64,000 nucleotides of DNA from Reyranella soli. Its GTDB lineage: Bacteria > Pseudomonadota > Alphaproteobacteria > Reyranellales > Reyranellaceae. The DNA is taken from the NCBI RefSeq assembly GCF_007992495.1, contig NZ_BKAJ01000032.1, positions 124,001 through 188,000 of the forward strand, given 5' to 3'. The position numbers and the translations under genes are program-made. Shown here piece by piece: positions 1 through 10,176 of the stretch (position 1 is the first letter of the stretch; each line of letters starts with the position of its first letter). The notes beneath the pieces were generated by a model. That model saw only the letters and a list, made by a program, of their open reading frames with translations. It made no database searches and was not told the DNA's origin.

Positions 1-87
1 TGGAAGGTCTTCCTGCCCGTGTCGCTGGGCTGGGTCGTGCTCACCGCCGCCGTGCTGCAGTTCGGCGGCTGGGTTCCGAAGCTTTAG
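1..87 (+). CDS. nuoH: NADH-quinone oxidoreductase subunit H, C-terminal end (partial)
   Basis: Only the last 28 codons are present; the gene enters from the left edge and stops at TAG 85-87. The residues form one hydrophobic, aromatic-rich segment ending in GGWVPKL, which fits the last membrane helix of NuoH, the ubiquinone-site membrane subunit of complex I. The identification rests mainly on position, directly before nuoI in the standard nuoH-I-J-K-L-M-N order, 11 bases from the next start. Confidence 0.8.
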   Translation, partial: WKVFLPVSLGWVVLTAAVLQFGGWVPKL

Positions 88-98
88 GGAGTCGCAGG

Positions 99-587
99 AT
101 GGCCTCTCTCGACCGTACCGCGCGTTCGTTCCTGCTCTCCGAGCTGGTGACGGGCTTCGCGCTCACCCTGAAGTACATGTTCAAGCCCAAGGTGACGGTG
201 AACTATCCCTATGAAAAGGGACCGCTCAGCCCGCGCTTCCGCGGCGAGCACGCGCTGCGCCGTTATCCCAATGGCGAGGAACGCTGCATCGCCTGCAAGC
301 TCTGCGAGGCCATTTGTCCGGCCCAGGCCATCACCATCGAGGCCGAGCCGCGCGACGACGGCAGCCGGCGCACGACGCGCTACGACATCGACATGACCAA
401 GTGCATCTACTGCGGCTTCTGCCAGGAAGCCTGCCCGGTCGATGCCATCGTCGAGGGCCCCAACTTCGAGTTCTCGACGGAGACCCGCGAGGAGCTGATG
501 TACAACAAGGACAAGCTGCTCGCGAACGGCGACCGTTGGGAGCCGATGCTCGCGGCCAACCTCCACGCCGACGCGCCGTATCGGTGA
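99..587 (+). CDS. nuoI: NADH-quinone oxidoreductase subunit I
   Basis: A 162-residue ferredoxin-like subunit of complex I that carries clusters N6a and N6b and passes electrons from the peripheral arm to N2 and quinone at the cytoplasmic membrane face. Two CxxCxxCxxxCP motifs are visible, with cysteines near 63/66/69/73 and 102/105/108/112. The amphipathic N-terminus ([19 protein letters not shown]) is the usual membrane-contact helix. Length is typical of alphaproteobacterial and mitochondrial (TYKY-type) subunits. It lies between nuoH and nuoJ in the operon and starts with ATG after GGAGTCGCAGG. Confidence 0.97.
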   Translation: MASLDRTARSFLLSELVTGFALTLKYMFKPKVTVNYPYEKGPLSPRFRGEHALRRYPNGEERCIACKLCEAICPAQAITIEAEPRDDGSRRTTRYDIDMTKCIYCGFCQEACPVDAIVEGPNFEFSTETREELMYNKDKLLANGDRWEPMLAANLHADAPYR

Positions 588-610
588 GCCGGGACGGGTA
601 GGGGGAGACA

Positions 611-1225
611 ATGATTCTTCAGGCTCTGGCCTTTTATGTGTTCGCGTTCGTGGTCATGGCGTCTGCCGCCATGGTCGTGGTGTCGCGCAATCCCGTCTAC
701 TCGGTGCTGTTCCTGATCCTGGCCTTCTTCAACGCCGCCGCGCTGTTCGTGCTGATAGGCGCCGAGTTCATCGCCATGATCCTGGTCATCGTCTATGTCG
801 GCGCCGTCGCCGTGCTGTTCCTGTTCGTGGTCATGATGCTCGACATCAACCTGACGGAGCTGCGCGAGGGCTTCCTGAAATACCTGCCGGTCGGCGCGCT
901 GATCGGGCTCGTCCTGCTGGCCGAGATCCTGCTGGGACTGGGCGTGATCGGCGGCGGCACGACCAGCCTGACGGGCCTCGACAAAGCCACGCCGCAGGTC
1001 ATCGCAATTGACAACACCCGCGCAATCGGGCGTGTGCTCTACACCCAGTACTTCTACCTGTTCCAGGTCGCGGGCCTGGTGCTGCTGGTCGCCATGATCG
1101 GCGCCATCGTGCTGACCCTGCGCACCCGTCCCGGCGTGCGCCGCCAGAGGGTCAGCGAGCAGCTCTACCGGCCCAAGGGCGACGCCGTCACCGTGGTCAA
1201 GGTGCCGACCCGGGGAGGCGTGTGA
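611..1225 (+). CDS. nuoJ: NADH-quinone oxidoreductase subunit J
   Basis: A 204-residue integral membrane subunit of complex I. Hydrophobic segments lie near residues 5-25, 30-50, 55-78, 92-112 and 145-168, matching the five-helix NuoJ/ND6 fold. The region [22 protein letters not shown] corresponds to the conserved third helix, with its pi-bulge, that takes part in coupling electron transfer to proton pumping. The tail after the last helix is basic and cytoplasmic. GGGGGAGACA precedes the ATG. The TGA stop overlaps the nuoK ATG by one base, so the two are probably translationally coupled. Confidence 0.96.
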   Translation: MILQALAFYVFAFVVMASAAMVVVSRNPVYSVLFLILAFFNAAALFVLIGAEFIAMILVIVYVGAVAVLFLFVVMMLDINLTELREGFLKYLPVGALIGLVLLAEILLGLGVIGGGTTSLTGLDKATPQVIAIDNTRAIGRVLYTQYFYLFQVAGLVLLVAMIGAIVLTLRTRPGVRRQRVSEQLYRPKGDAVTVVKVPTRGGV

Positions 1226-1533
1226 TGGTGATCGGGCTCGGCCACTACCTGTTCGTCGCCGCGGTGCTCTTTACCCTGGGCATCCTCGGCATCTTCCTGA
1301 ACCGCAAGAACGTCATCGTCATCCTGATGTGCGTCGAGCTGATGCTGCTCGCGGTCAATATCAACCTCGTCGCCTTCTCGGTCTTCCAGGGCAACGTCGT
1401 GGGCCAGGTCTTCGCCATGCTGGTGCTGACCGTGGCCGCCGCCGAGGCGGCGATCGGCCTTGCCATCCTCGTGGTCTATTTCCGCAACCGCGGGACCATC
1501 GAGGTCGAAGACATCAACGCGATGAAGGGCTAG
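1225..1533 (+). CDS. nuoK: NADH-quinone oxidoreductase subunit K
   Basis: A 102-residue, three-helix membrane subunit of complex I (ND4L homologue). The second helix carries the conserved acidic residue in the stretch VELMLLAVN, and the third carries a second one in [10 protein letters not shown]; both glutamates are part of the proton-translocating axis. I chose the ATG at 1225, which overlaps the nuoJ stop as TGATG; an in-frame GTG at 1222 would add one residue. It ends 12 bases before nuoL. Confidence 0.96.
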   Translation: MVIGLGHYLFVAAVLFTLGILGIFLNRKNVIVILMCVELMLLAVNINLVAFSVFQGNVVGQVFAMLVLTVAAAEAAIGLAILVVYFRNRGTIEVEDINAMKG

Positions 1534-1545
1534 GGACGCCGCGTC

Positions 1546-3516
1546 ATGGATCTCGCCATCAAGCTCATCGTCCTGCTGCCGCTGCTCGCCGCCGCAATCG
1601 CCGGGCTTTTCTGTCGCGTGATCGGCGACCGCCCGGCGCAGATCGTCACCTGCGCGGCGCTCCTGATCGCCGCGGCGCTCTCGATCTTCGTGTTCGTCAA
1701 GATCGGCTTCGGCCCGGAGAACGCCAAGCTGATCGTGGTCAAGCTCTTCACCTGGATCGATTCCGGCACCTTCGACGTCGCCTGGTCGCTGCGCGTCGAC
1801 ACGCTGACGGCCGTCATGCTGATCGTCGTCACCGGCGTGTCGTCGATGGTCCACGTCTACTCGATCGGTTACATGGCGGAGGATCCCAGCATCCCTCGCT
1901 TCATGTCGTATCTCAGCCTGTTCACCTTCTTCATGCTGATGCTGGTGACGTCGGACAACCTGGTGCAGCTGTTCTTCGGCTGGGAAGGCGTGGGCCTGGC
2001 GTCCTACCTGCTGATCGGTTTCTGGTACGACAAGCCCTCGGCCAACGCCGCCGCCATCAAGGCCTTCATCGTGAACCGCGTCGGCGACTTCGGCTTCGCG
2101 CTCGGCATCTTCGCCGTCTGGATGCTGTCGGGCTCGGTGAACTTCGCCGAGATCTTCGCCAAGGCGCCTGAGATCGCGCAGATGCGCATCCACTTCCTGG
2201 GCATGGACCTGCCGGCGATCGAGACGGCCTGCCTGCTGCTGTTCGTCGGCGCCATGGGCAAGTCGGCCCAGCTCGGCCTGCACACCTGGCTGCCGGATGC
2301 CATGGAAGGCCCGACACCGGTCTCGGCGCTGATCCATGCCGCCACGATGGTGACGGCCGGTGTGTTCATGGTTTGCCGGCTCTCGCCGCTGTTCGAGCTG
2401 GCGCCGACCGCATCGACGGTCGTGACGCTGATCGGCGCTGCGACGGCCTTCTTTGCCGCAACGATCGGCCTCACCCAGTTCGACATCAAGCGGGTGGTTG
2501 CCTATTCGACCTGCAGCCAGCTCGGCTACATGTTCTTCGCCGCCGGCGTCGGCTCCTATCAGGCGGCGATGTTCCACCTCACGACGCACGCCTTCTTCAA
2601 GGCGCTGCTGTTCCTGGGCTCGGGCTCGGTCATCATGGCCCTGCATCACGAGCAGGACATGCGCAAGATGGGTGGCGTGAAGGAGAAGGCGCCGCAGACC
2701 TTCTATCTCATGTGGGTCGGTACCTTGGCCTTGTCGGGAATCGGCGTGCCATTCCTGCTCGGCAACGGCATCGGCTTCGCTGGCTTCTACTCCAAGGACA
2801 TCATGCTCGAATCGGCCTACGGCGTGCACACCACGGTGGGCCTGATCGCCTTCTGGCTGGGCACGATCGCAGCCGGCCTGACGGCGTTCTACTCGACCCG
2901 CCTGATGTTCATGACCTTCTACGGTAAGTACCGCGGCGACCATCACACCTGGGACCACGCCCACGAATCGCCCGCCGTCGTGCTGATCCCACTTTACGTG
3001 CTGGGCGCCGGCGCGGCCCTGTCGGGCTTCATCGCCTACGACTGGTTCGTCGGCCACGACTGGCACCACTTCTGGGGCAACTCGGTCGCCGTCAAGGTGA
3101 GCGAGGAGGTGCTGCATCACGCCCACGAGGTGCCGCTATGGGTGAAGCTGGCGCCGCTGGTCTTCGCACTCTCGGGCATCGCGTTGAGCTACATGTACTA
3201 CATCACCATGCCCTGGCTGCCCGACGCGACGGTCAAACGCTTCCCAGGCCTGCACGCGCTGTTCTACAACAAGTGGTACTTCGACGAGATCTACGAGGCG
3301 ATGATCGTCCAGCCGGCGCTCCGGATCGGACGCTTCTTCTGGAAGAAGGGCGATGGCGCCACCATCGACGGTCTCGGCGCGGACAACATCGCCGCGCGCG
3401 CCCAGGACATGGCGGGCGTGCTGATGCGCTTCCAGTCGGGCTACCTCTACCACTACGCCTTCGTGATGCTGGTCGGCGTGGCGGCCCTCGTCACCTACTT
3501 CATGTTCGTGAGGTAG
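1546..3516 (+). CDS. nuoL: NADH-quinone oxidoreductase subunit L
   Basis: A 656-residue antiporter-like proton-pumping subunit at the distal end of the complex I membrane arm. It has the expected repeated membrane helices, the signature [20 protein letters not shown] around residues 249-268, and the [19 protein letters not shown] region with the conserved glutamate of the proton channel. The C-terminal part (KWYFDEIYE onwards) is the lateral amphipathic helix HL plus the final anchor helix. Length is normal for the family. It follows nuoK by 12 bases and precedes nuoM by 4. Confidence 0.97.
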   Translation: MDLAIKLIVLLPLLAAAIAGLFCRVIGDRPAQIVTCAALLIAAALSIFVFVKIGFGPENAKLIVVKLFTWIDSGTFDVAWSLRVDTLTAVMLIVVTGVSSMVHVYSIGYMAEDPSIPRFMSYLSLFTFFMLMLVTSDNLVQLFFGWEGVGLASYLLIGFWYDKPSANAAAIKAFIVNRVGDFGFALGIFAVWMLSGSVNFAEIFAKAPEIAQMRIHFLGMDLPAIETACLLLFVGAMGKSAQLGLHTWLPDAMEGPTPVSALIHAATMVTAGVFMVCRLSPLFELAPTASTVVTLIGAATAFFAATIGLTQFDIKRVVAYSTCSQLGYMFFAAGVGSYQAAMFHLTTHAFFKALLFLGSGSVIMALHHEQDMRKMGGVKEKAPQTFYLMWVGTLALSGIGVPFLLGNGIGFAGFYSKDIMLESAYGVHTTVGLIAFWLGTIAAGLTAFYSTRLMFMTFYGKYRGDHHTWDHAHESPAVVLIPLYVLGAGAALSGFIAYDWFVGHDWHHFWGNSVAVKVSEEVLHHAHEVPLWVKLAPLVFALSGIALSYMYYITMPWLPDATVKRFPGLHALFYNKWYFDEIYEAMIVQPALRIGRFFWKKGDGATIDGLGADNIAARAQDMAGVLMRFQSGYLYHYAFVMLVGVAALVTYFMFVR

Positions 3517-3520
3517 GACG

Positions 3521-5032
3521 ATGACGAGCTGGCCCATCCTCTCGCTGGTCACCTTCCTGCCCCTGGTCGGCGCGTTCTTCTGCCTGATCGTCAACGGGCC
3601 GAAGGAGGCGGTGGAGCGCAACTGCCGCAGCATTGCGCTCGTCACCTCGGGCGTCACCTTCCTGATCTCGCTGATCCTGTGGGCGCGTTTCGATCCCACC
3701 AAGGCGGGCTTCCAGTTTGAGGAGAAGCTCGACTGGGTGCCGGCGCTCGGCATCGGCTACCACATGGGCATCGACGGCATCTCGCTGTTCTTCGTCCTGC
3801 TGTCGACCCTGCTGACGCCGATCTGCATCCTGGCGAGCTGGGAATCGGTCCATGTGCGCGTCAAGGAGTACATGGTCGCCTTCCTGGTCCTCGAGACCTT
3901 CATGGTCGGCATGTTCTGCGCGCTCGATCTCGCGCTGTTCTATGTCTTCTTCGAGGGCGTCCTGATCCCGATGTTCCTGATCATCGGCGTCTGGGGTGGC
4001 CCGCGGCGCGTCTATGCCGCTTTCAAGTTCTTCCTCTACACGCTGCTCGGCTCCGTGCTGATGCTGCTGGCCATCATCGCCATCTACTGGCAGCTCGGCA
4101 CCACCGATCTCGTGGTGGCAATGGAGCGCCTGCAGCTGCCGTTCACCTGGCAGTGCTACCTGTGGCTCGCCTTCTTCGCCTCCTTCGCCGTCAAGGTGCC
4201 GATGTGGCCGGTCCATACCTGGCTGCCCGACGCTCACGTCGAGGCCCCGACGGCAGGCTCGGTGATCCTGGCCGGCGTGCTGCTGAAGATGGGCGGGTAC
4301 GGCTTCCTGCGGCTCTCCATCCCGCTGCTGCCCGAGGCGACGCAGTACTTCGCGCCGCTGATCTTCGGCCTCTCGGTCGTGGCCGTGATCTACACCTCGC
4401 TGGTGGCGCTGGTGCAGGAGGACATGAAGAAGCTGATCGCCTATTCGTCGGTTGCCCATATGGGCCTGGTGACGATCGGCGCCTTCATCCTCAACATACA
4501 GGGCGTGCAGGGCTCGCTGTTTCAGATGCTGAGCCACGGCATCGTCTCGGCCGCGCTCTTCCTTTGCGTCGGGGTGGTCTATGACCGCATGCACACCCGC
4601 GAGATCGCGGCCTATGGCGGCCTGGTCCATCGCATGCCGCGCTATGCCTTCACCTTCATGGTGTTCACCCTGGCAAGCGTCGGTCTGCCCGGCCTGTCGG
4701 GTTTCGTCGGCGAGTTCCTGGTCCTGGTCGGTGCCTTCAAGGCCAACACCTGGGTGGCGACCCTGGCGGCGACCGGCCTGATCCTGGGTGCGGCCTACGC
4801 GCTCTGGCTCTACCGCAAGATCATCTTCGGCGAGCTCACCAAGGATTCGTTGAAGGGCATCGTAGACATGAACCGCCGCGAGATCGTGGTGTTCCTGCCG
4901 CTCTTGCTGCTCAGCCTGTGGATGGGCATCTATCCGGCCTCCTTCCTCGATCCCATGGCGGCCTCGGTCGACAAGCTGGTCGGCGACTACCAGGCAGCCA
5001 TCAAGCTCGCCCGCACGGCGGCGTTGCCGTGA
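3521..5032 (+). CDS. nuoM: NADH-quinone oxidoreductase subunit M
   Basis: A 503-residue antiporter-like proton-pumping subunit of complex I (ND4 homologue). Visible landmarks are the [15 protein letters not shown] segment with the conserved glutamate, the [22 protein letters not shown]-type loop with its lysine-containing neighbouring helix, and [13 protein letters not shown]. Length and helix pattern are standard. It starts four bases after the nuoL stop and ends eight bases before the GTG alternative start of nuoN. Confidence 0.97.
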   Translation: MTSWPILSLVTFLPLVGAFFCLIVNGPKEAVERNCRSIALVTSGVTFLISLILWARFDPTKAGFQFEEKLDWVPALGIGYHMGIDGISLFFVLLSTLLTPICILASWESVHVRVKEYMVAFLVLETFMVGMFCALDLALFYVFFEGVLIPMFLIIGVWGGPRRVYAAFKFFLYTLLGSVLMLLAIIAIYWQLGTTDLVVAMERLQLPFTWQCYLWLAFFASFAVKVPMWPVHTWLPDAHVEAPTAGSVILAGVLLKMGGYGFLRLSIPLLPEATQYFAPLIFGLSVVAVIYTSLVALVQEDMKKLIAYSSVAHMGLVTIGAFILNIQGVQGSLFQMLSHGIVSAALFLCVGVVYDRMHTREIAAYGGLVHRMPRYAFTFMVFTLASVGLPGLSGFVGEFLVLVGAFKANTWVATLAATGLILGAAYALWLYRKIIFGELTKDSLKGIVDMNRREIVVFLPLLLLSLWMGIYPASFLDPMAASVDKLVGDYQAAIKLARTAALP

Positions 5033-5048
5033 CCCGGGAGTGACGAAC

Positions 5049-6494
5049 ATGGTTGTCGGTCTCGAATCCTGGACCCTGGCTCGGCCCGAGCTGTTCCTCG
5101 CGGCGGTCACGGCCCTGCTGTTGATCTACGGCGTGGTGCGCGGCGAGGCCTCGACCGCCTTCGTGGCGGTGTCGACGTCGGCGGCGTTGCTGGTCACCGC
5201 CGTCCTGCTGTTCATGCCCTATCGCGAGGGCACGGCCTTCGCCTCGCTGTTCATCGTCGACCGGCTGACCACGACCATGAAGGCGCTGGTGCTGGTGGGG
5301 GCGGCCGTCACCGTCCTGATGTCGCGGGCTTATTTCGAGCAGGCCAAGGCCTGGCGCTTCGAGTATCCGCTGCTGGTGGCGCTGGCCACCCTCGGCATGA
5401 TGCTGATGATCTCGGCCAACGACCTGATGGCCCTGTATGTCGGCCTCGAGCTGCAATCGCTGGCGCTCTACGTCGTCGCCGCCTTCCAGAGGGACAGCAT
5501 CCGTTCGACCGAAGCGGGCGTGAAGTACTTCGTCCTGGGCTCGGTCGCCTCGGGCATGCTGCTGTTCGGCGCCTCGTTGATCTACGGCTTCTGCGGCGGC
5601 ACCGCCTTCGTGGAGATCTCCAAGGCCCTGATCGACGGCAAGGGTGCCGAGGCCGGCGTCATCATCGGCTTGGTGTTCGTGGTCGCGGGCCTCGCCTTCA
5701 AGGTCTCGGCCGTGCCGTTCCACATGTGGACGCCCGACGTCTACGAGGGCGCGCCGACGCCGGTGACTGCGCTGTTCGCGGTCGCGCCCAAGATCGCCGC
5801 CATGTCGCTGCTGGTCTCGGTCCTGATGGGCCCGTTCAAGCCGTTGTTCGCGCAGTGGCAGCAGATCATCGTCGCGGCTTCGGTGCTGTCGATGGCGCTC
5901 GGCGCCTTCGCGGCGCTCCGCCAGCAGAACATCAAGCGCCTGATGGCCTATTCCTCGATCGGCAATGTCGGCTACATCCTGCTGGGCTTGGCGAGCGGCA
6001 GCGAGAAGGGCATCCAGGCGGTGGTCTTCTACCTCGCCATCTACCTGGTCATGACGCTGGGCGTATTCGCCACCATCCTGCTGATGAAGCGTCGCGGCGT
6101 CATGGTCGAGGGCATCGGCGACCTCTCGGGCCTGGCGCGCAGCCACCCGATGATGGCCTTCGCGCTGCTGCTGTTCATGTTCTCGCTGGCTGGCATCCCG
6201 CCGCTCGCGGGCTTCTGGGGCAAGCTCTACATCTTCATGGCGGCCGTCGAAGCCAAGCTCTACTGGCCGGCCGTGCTCGGCGTGCTGGCCTCGGTGGTGG
6301 CGTCCTACTACTACCTGCGCATCGTCAAGGTGATGTACTTCGACGAGCCGGCGGCCGAGGCACTCGACCAGCCCGTGTTCGGCGTCAACCGCGTCGTGGC
6401 CTTCGCGTCCGCCGTCCTCGTGGCGGTGTTCTCGCTGGCGCCGCAGCCGCTCAGCGTCGTCGCCGCGGCCGCGGCCAAGGGCCTCTTCCCGTGA
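5049..6494 (+). CDS. nuoN: NADH-quinone oxidoreductase subunit N
   Basis: A 481-residue antiporter-like subunit of complex I (ND2 homologue), the last nuo gene of the operon. The signature WTPDVYEGAPTPVTALFAVAPK and the helix LMAYSSIGNVGYILLGLA are clear. I chose ATG 5049 because GGGAG at 5036-5040 sits eight bases upstream; an in-frame GTG at 5040 would add three residues. Its stop overlaps the birA GTG start (GTGA), so birA is probably translated from the nuo message. Confidence 0.96.
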   Translation: MVVGLESWTLARPELFLAAVTALLLIYGVVRGEASTAFVAVSTSAALLVTAVLLFMPYREGTAFASLFIVDRLTTTMKALVLVGAAVTVLMSRAYFEQAKAWRFEYPLLVALATLGMMLMISANDLMALYVGLELQSLALYVVAAFQRDSIRSTEAGVKYFVLGSVASGMLLFGASLIYGFCGGTAFVEISKALIDGKGAEAGVIIGLVFVVAGLAFKVSAVPFHMWTPDVYEGAPTPVTALFAVAPKIAAMSLLVSVLMGPFKPLFAQWQQIIVAASVLSMALGAFAALRQQNIKRLMAYSSIGNVGYILLGLASGSEKGIQAVVFYLAIYLVMTLGVFATILLMKRRGVMVEGIGDLSGLARSHPMMAFALLLFMFSLAGIPPLAGFWGKLYIFMAAVEAKLYWPAVLGVLASVVASYYYLRIVKVMYFDEPAAEALDQPVFGVNRVVAFASAVLVAVFSLAPQPLSVVAAAAAKGLFP

Positions 6495-7225
6495 GTTCCG
6501 CACCCGTCCTGCCGGACGGGTGGCGGCTGGTCGCGCTAGAGAGCGTCGGCAGCACCAACGACGAGGCCGCACGCCTGGCCGATGACGGCGCGACCGAAGG
6601 CACCGTCGTGTGGGCGCGCGAGCAGACCGGGGGCAGGGGCCGCCGCGGCCGCCGCTGGGCCTCCCCGGTGGGCAACCTCTACACCTCGACCATCCTGCGG
6701 CCCGACTGCCCGGCCGCGCGCGCCGCCGAGCTGGGCTTCGTCTCGGCGCTTGCCGTCGCCGACATCGTGCCGGCTGGCCGCACGGTCCGCGTGAAATGGC
6801 CCAACGACGTGCTTGTCGACGGCGGCAAGGTCGCCGGCATCCTGCTCGAGAGCGCGATCGCCCAGACCGGCGTGGTGCAGCACGTCATCGCCGGCATCGG
6901 CATCAATGTCGGCTTCGCGCCCGAGCTGCCCGAGATGCGATATCCAGGTGCAGCGCTGGGCGGCTCGGTAGAGACGACGCTGGAGAAATTCACGGCAGCG
7001 CTCGCCGCGCGGCTGGCCGAATGGCGGCGTGACGGCTTCGCCGCGGTGCGCGCCCATTGGCTGGCCAAGGCCGGCCCGCTCGGCGCCGAGGTCGACGTCA
7101 AGCTGGGCGAGGAGCTGGTGCGCGGCCGTTTCGGCGGTGTCGATCACGAGGGCGCCCTACTGCTGGAGACAGCATCCGGTCCGCGCCGGATCGTGTCGGG
7201 TGAGCTGTTGGGCCGCGCGGCCTGA
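6491..7225 (+). CDS. birA: Biotin--[acetyl-CoA-carboxylase] ligase
   Basis: A 244-residue biotin protein ligase that activates biotin with ATP and attaches it to the carboxyl-carrier lysine of biotin enzymes. The biotinyl-adenylate loop GRGRRGR is at residues 48-54, KWPNDVLVDGGKVAGILLE at 102-120, and a small SH3-like C-terminal domain ends the protein. The DNA-binding helix-turn-helix of E. coli BirA is absent, so this is a group I, non-repressor ligase. The GTG start is inferred from its GTGA overlap with the nuoN stop. Open reading continues upstream in the same frame, but that part is nuoN antiframe without homology. Confidence 0.93.
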   Translation: MSSAPVLPDGWRLVALESVGSTNDEAARLADDGATEGTVVWAREQTGGRGRRGRRWASPVGNLYTSTILRPDCPAARAAELGFVSALAVADIVPAGRTVRVKWPNDVLVDGGKVAGILLESAIAQTGVVQHVIAGIGINVGFAPELPEMRYPGAALGGSVETTLEKFTAALAARLAEWRRDGFAAVRAHWLAKAGPLGAEVDVKLGEELVRGRFGGVDHEGALLLETASGPRRIVSGELLGRAA

Positions 7226-7243
7226 GTTGAGTAGGAGGACGTC

Positions 7244-8014
7244 ATGCTGCTCGCCATCAACTGCAACAACACGAACATCAAGTTCGGCGTCGTCGACGGC
7301 GACCGCATCGTCGGCGAATGGCGTCAGCACACCTCGGCCATGCGCACCGCCGACGAGCATGCGGTCTGGCTGTTCGAGCTGATGCGCATGGAAGGCATTG
7401 ATCCCAAGACGGTCACCGACGCCATCATTGGCAGCGTCGTGCCCCAGGCCAATTTCAACCTGCGCCGGCTGTGCACGCGCTACCTCAATTGCGAGCCGCT
7501 GTTCATCGGCGAGCCTAACGTCATCCACGGCATCAAGATCAAGGGCGTGGGCGCGGGCGCCGACCGGATCTGCAATACGGTCGGCGCGAGCCTGATGTTC
7601 CCCCGGACGCCGGTGGTCGTCGTTGATTTCGGCACGGCCACCAACTTCGACGTCGTCGACGAGGAAGGCAGCTACTGCGGTGGCGCCATCGCGCCAGGCC
7701 CAAATCTCAGCATCGAGGCGTTGGTCAGGGCCGCGGCGCTGCTGCCGCGAATTGTCGTGGAGAAGCCGCAGAATGTGATCGGGACTACGACGGTGGCCTG
7801 CATGCATACGGGCGTGTTCTGGGGCTATGTCGGGCTGATCGAAGGTATCGTCACCCGCATCAAAGCCGAGTTCGGCAAGCCGATGAGGGTCGTCTCGACC
7901 GGCGGCCTCGCCCCGGTGTTCGAAGGCCACATCTCGGTGATCGACCAGGTCGCGCCCGATATCACGGCGCGCGGCCTGATCGAGATCTGGAAGCGCAGCA
8001 AGAACGTGGCATGA
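7244..8014 (+). CDS. coaX: Type III pantothenate kinase
   Basis: A 256-residue ASKHA-fold enzyme that phosphorylates pantothenate in the first step of coenzyme A synthesis. N-terminal MLLAINCNNTNIKFG is the phosphate-1 motif, although most family members have D-x-GNT-N here and this protein has NCNNTN. GADRICNTVGA and DFGTATNFDVV (about residues 104-140) are the substrate and phosphate-2 motifs. birA-coaX-rnj is a recurrent alphaproteobacterial string. The stop overlaps the rnj start as ATGA. GGAGGA lies upstream of the ATG. Confidence 0.94.
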   Translation: MLLAINCNNTNIKFGVVDGDRIVGEWRQHTSAMRTADEHAVWLFELMRMEGIDPKTVTDAIIGSVVPQANFNLRRLCTRYLNCEPLFIGEPNVIHGIKIKGVGAGADRICNTVGASLMFPRTPVVVVDFGTATNFDVVDEEGSYCGGAIAPGPNLSIEALVRAAALLPRIVVEKPQNVIGTTTVACMHTGVFWGYVGLIEGIVTRIKAEFGKPMRVVSTGGLAPVFEGHISVIDQVAPDITARGLIEIWKRSKNVA

Positions 8015-9663
8015 CCGTTCCGGGCAAGGACGAGCTGCTGTTCCTCGCGCTGGGCGGTGCGGGCGAGATCGGCATGAACCTCAACCTCTACGGCCATGCC
8101 GGCAAGTGGTTGATGATCGATCTCGGCATCGGCTTCGCTGACGATTCCATGCCGGGCGTCGAGGTCGTGATGCCCGATCCCGCCTTCATCGAGGAGCGCC
8201 GGGCCGACCTTTTGGGCATCGTGCTGACCCACGCCCACGAGGACCATCTCGGCGCCGTCGCCGATCTGTGGCCGCGGCTCAAGGCACCGGTCTACGCCAC
8301 GCCATTCGCGGCCTCGGTGCTGCGCCGCAAGCTCGTCGAGGCGGGCCTCGTCAATGAGGTGCCGATCACCGAGATCCCGTTGGGCGGCAAGCTCAGCCTG
8401 CCGCCGTTCGAGCTCGAGCTGATCACCATGACGCACTCGATCCTCGAGCCCAATGCGCTGGCGATCCGCACCAAGCTCGGCACGGTATTCCATACCGGCG
8501 ACTGGAAGATCGACCCCGAGCCGCTTCTGGGCGAGGTCACCGACGAGGCGATGCTGCGGCGCATCGGCGATGAGGGCGCTCTCGCCATGGTGTGTGACAG
8601 CACCAACGTCTTCGTCGAGGGCGAGGCGGGGTCGGAGTCGACGGTGCGCGCCAACCTCGAGAAGCTGGTGAAAACGGCCAAGTGCCGCGTCGCCGTGACC
8701 TGCTTTGCCTCCAATCTCGCCCGCGTCGAGAGCGTGGCGCTGGCGGCCGTGGCGGCCGGGCGCCACCCCGTGCTGTCGGGCCGGGCGCTGACGCGCATGG
8801 TCGAATCGGCCCAGGAATGCGGCTACCTGCTCGACTTTCCGCAATGCATCCCCGAGCAGCAAGCAGGCTACCTGCCGCGCGAAAAAGTCCTGTTCATCTG
8901 CACCGGCAGCCAGGGCGAGCCGCGCGCCACCATGGCCAAGCTCGCCAGCGGCGATCATCGCGACCTGGTGCTGGAAGACGGGGACACCGCGATCTTCTCC
9001 TCGCGCGTCATCCCGGGCAACGAACGGGCGGTCGGCCGCCTGCAGAACGCGCTGATGGCGCGCGGCGTCGAAATCATCACCGACAGCGAGGCCAATATCC
9101 ACGTCTCCGGCCATCCGGCGCGCGACGAGCTGGTCCGGGTCTATCAGTGGATCCGGCCCGAGATCGCCGTGCCGGTCCATGGCGAGGTCCGCCACATGGT
9201 CGAGCACGCGGCCCTCGCCCGGGCCTGCCAGGTGCCGGAGACGGTTTTGGCGCCCAACGGCACGCTGGTCCGCCTGGCACCGGGGCCGGCCGAGATCATC
9301 GATCACGTCCATGCCGGCCGGCTGGCGCGCGACGGCGACGGGTTGGTGCCGCTCGACGGCGAATCGCTGCGCGAGCGGCGCAAGCTCCTGTGGAATGGCG
9401 CGGCGGCGGCCACGCTGGTGATCGACAAGGGTGGCCGGGCCGTGGCGCCGCCCAAGGTGTCGCTGCGCGGCATCGACGACGGCGACGGCACGCTGGGCGA
9501 GGCCATCACCGCGGGGCTGAGCGAGATGCTGGCCGATCTCAGCGCCGCCGAACGGCGCGACGATGGCCGGATCGAGGAGGCGGCGCGCCAGGCGGTGCGG
9601 CGCGTCGTGCGCGCGCACCTCGGCAAGAAGCCGTTGACGGACGTGCACATCGTCCGCATCTAA
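8011..9663 (+). CDS. rnj: Ribonuclease J
   Basis: A 550-residue beta-CASP metallo-beta-lactamase ribonuclease, which in alphaproteobacteria acts in 5'-end trimming of RNA, including rRNA. The metal motif HAHEDH sits at residues 74-79. Further landmarks are HTGDWKID, the second-domain CFASNLARV, the CTGSQGEP segment, and the C-terminal histidines in HVSGHPARDE and PVHGEVRHMVEH. The long C-terminal domain after about residue 440 is usual for RNase J. It overlaps coaX by four bases. Confidence 0.95.
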   Translation: MTVPGKDELLFLALGGAGEIGMNLNLYGHAGKWLMIDLGIGFADDSMPGVEVVMPDPAFIEERRADLLGIVLTHAHEDHLGAVADLWPRLKAPVYATPFAASVLRRKLVEAGLVNEVPITEIPLGGKLSLPPFELELITMTHSILEPNALAIRTKLGTVFHTGDWKIDPEPLLGEVTDEAMLRRIGDEGALAMVCDSTNVFVEGEAGSESTVRANLEKLVKTAKCRVAVTCFASNLARVESVALAAVAAGRHPVLSGRALTRMVESAQECGYLLDFPQCIPEQQAGYLPREKVLFICTGSQGEPRATMAKLASGDHRDLVLEDGDTAIFSSRVIPGNERAVGRLQNALMARGVEIITDSEANIHVSGHPARDELVRVYQWIRPEIAVPVHGEVRHMVEHAALARACQVPETVLAPNGTLVRLAPGPAEIIDHVHAGRLARDGDGLVPLDGESLRERRKLLWNGAAAATLVIDKGGRAVAPPKVSLRGIDDGDGTLGEAITAGLSEMLADLSAAERRDDGRIEEAARQAVRRVVRAHLGKKPLTDVHIVRI

Positions 9664-9680
9664 GTCCGCAGGAGACCCCG

Positions 9681-10085
9681 ATGATCGGACGCCTGAACCA
9701 CATCGCCATCGCCGTGCCCGACCTCGCCAAGGCGGCTGAGCTCTATCGCACGGTCATGGGCGCCAAGGTGAGCGCGCCCAAGGCGCAGCCGGCCCACGGC
9801 GTCACCGTGGTGTTCGTGGAACTGCCCAACACCAAGATCGAGCTCCTGCATCCACTCGGTGAGAAGTCGCCCATCGCCAACTTCCTGGCGCGCAACGCCG
9901 ATGGCGGCATTCACCACGTCTGCTACGAGGTCGAGGACATCTACGCCGCTCGTGACAAGCTGAAGGCCGGCGGCGCCCGCGTGCTGGGCGACGGCGAGCC
10001 CAAGATCGGCGCCCACGACAAGCCCGTGCTGTTCCTGCACCCCAAGGATTTCACGGGCACGCTGATCGAATTGGAGCAGGTCTGA
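9681..10085 (+). CDS. mce: Methylmalonyl-CoA epimerase
   Basis: A 134-residue vicinal-oxygen-chelate protein with two beta-alpha-beta-beta-beta modules. It interconverts the R and S forms of methylmalonyl-CoA in propionate catabolism. The metal ligands fit H9 (LNHIAIAVPDL), E51-type residues in ELPNTKIELLHPLG, H81 in GGIHHVCYEV, and the C-terminal glutamate in GTLIELEQV. It follows rnj by 17 bases with an AGGAGA ribosome site. The rnj-mce-DUF1467 order is common in this class. Confidence 0.93.
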   Translation: MIGRLNHIAIAVPDLAKAAELYRTVMGAKVSAPKAQPAHGVTVVFVELPNTKIELLHPLGEKSPIANFLARNADGGIHHVCYEVEDIYAARDKLKAGGARVLGDGEPKIGAHDKPVLFLHPKDFTGTLIELEQV

Positions 10086-10089
10086 GCGG

Positions 10090-10160
10090 TGTCATCCCGA
10101 GCGCAGCGAGGGACCTTTGATCGGCACCGCGACAGGTCCCTCGCTGCGCTCGGGATGACA
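10090..10160. repeat. 27-bp inverted repeat, intergenic hairpin
   Basis: Perfect arms at 10090-10116 and 10134-10160 (starting TGTCATCCCGAGCGCAGCG) surround a 17-base loop, right after the mce stop. Each arm also contains short self-complementary parts. There is no T-run after the stem. It may end or protect the mce transcript, but it looks like a dispersed REP-type element rather than a simple terminator. Confidence 0.9.
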
Positions 10161-10176
10161 GCGAGCAGGTAGCACC

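Noticed and set aside
1165-3126. 653-codon open frame antisense to nuoK-nuoL
   Set aside because: Same reason: a high-GC shadow of real genes, dominated by Asp, His, Arg and Gln.
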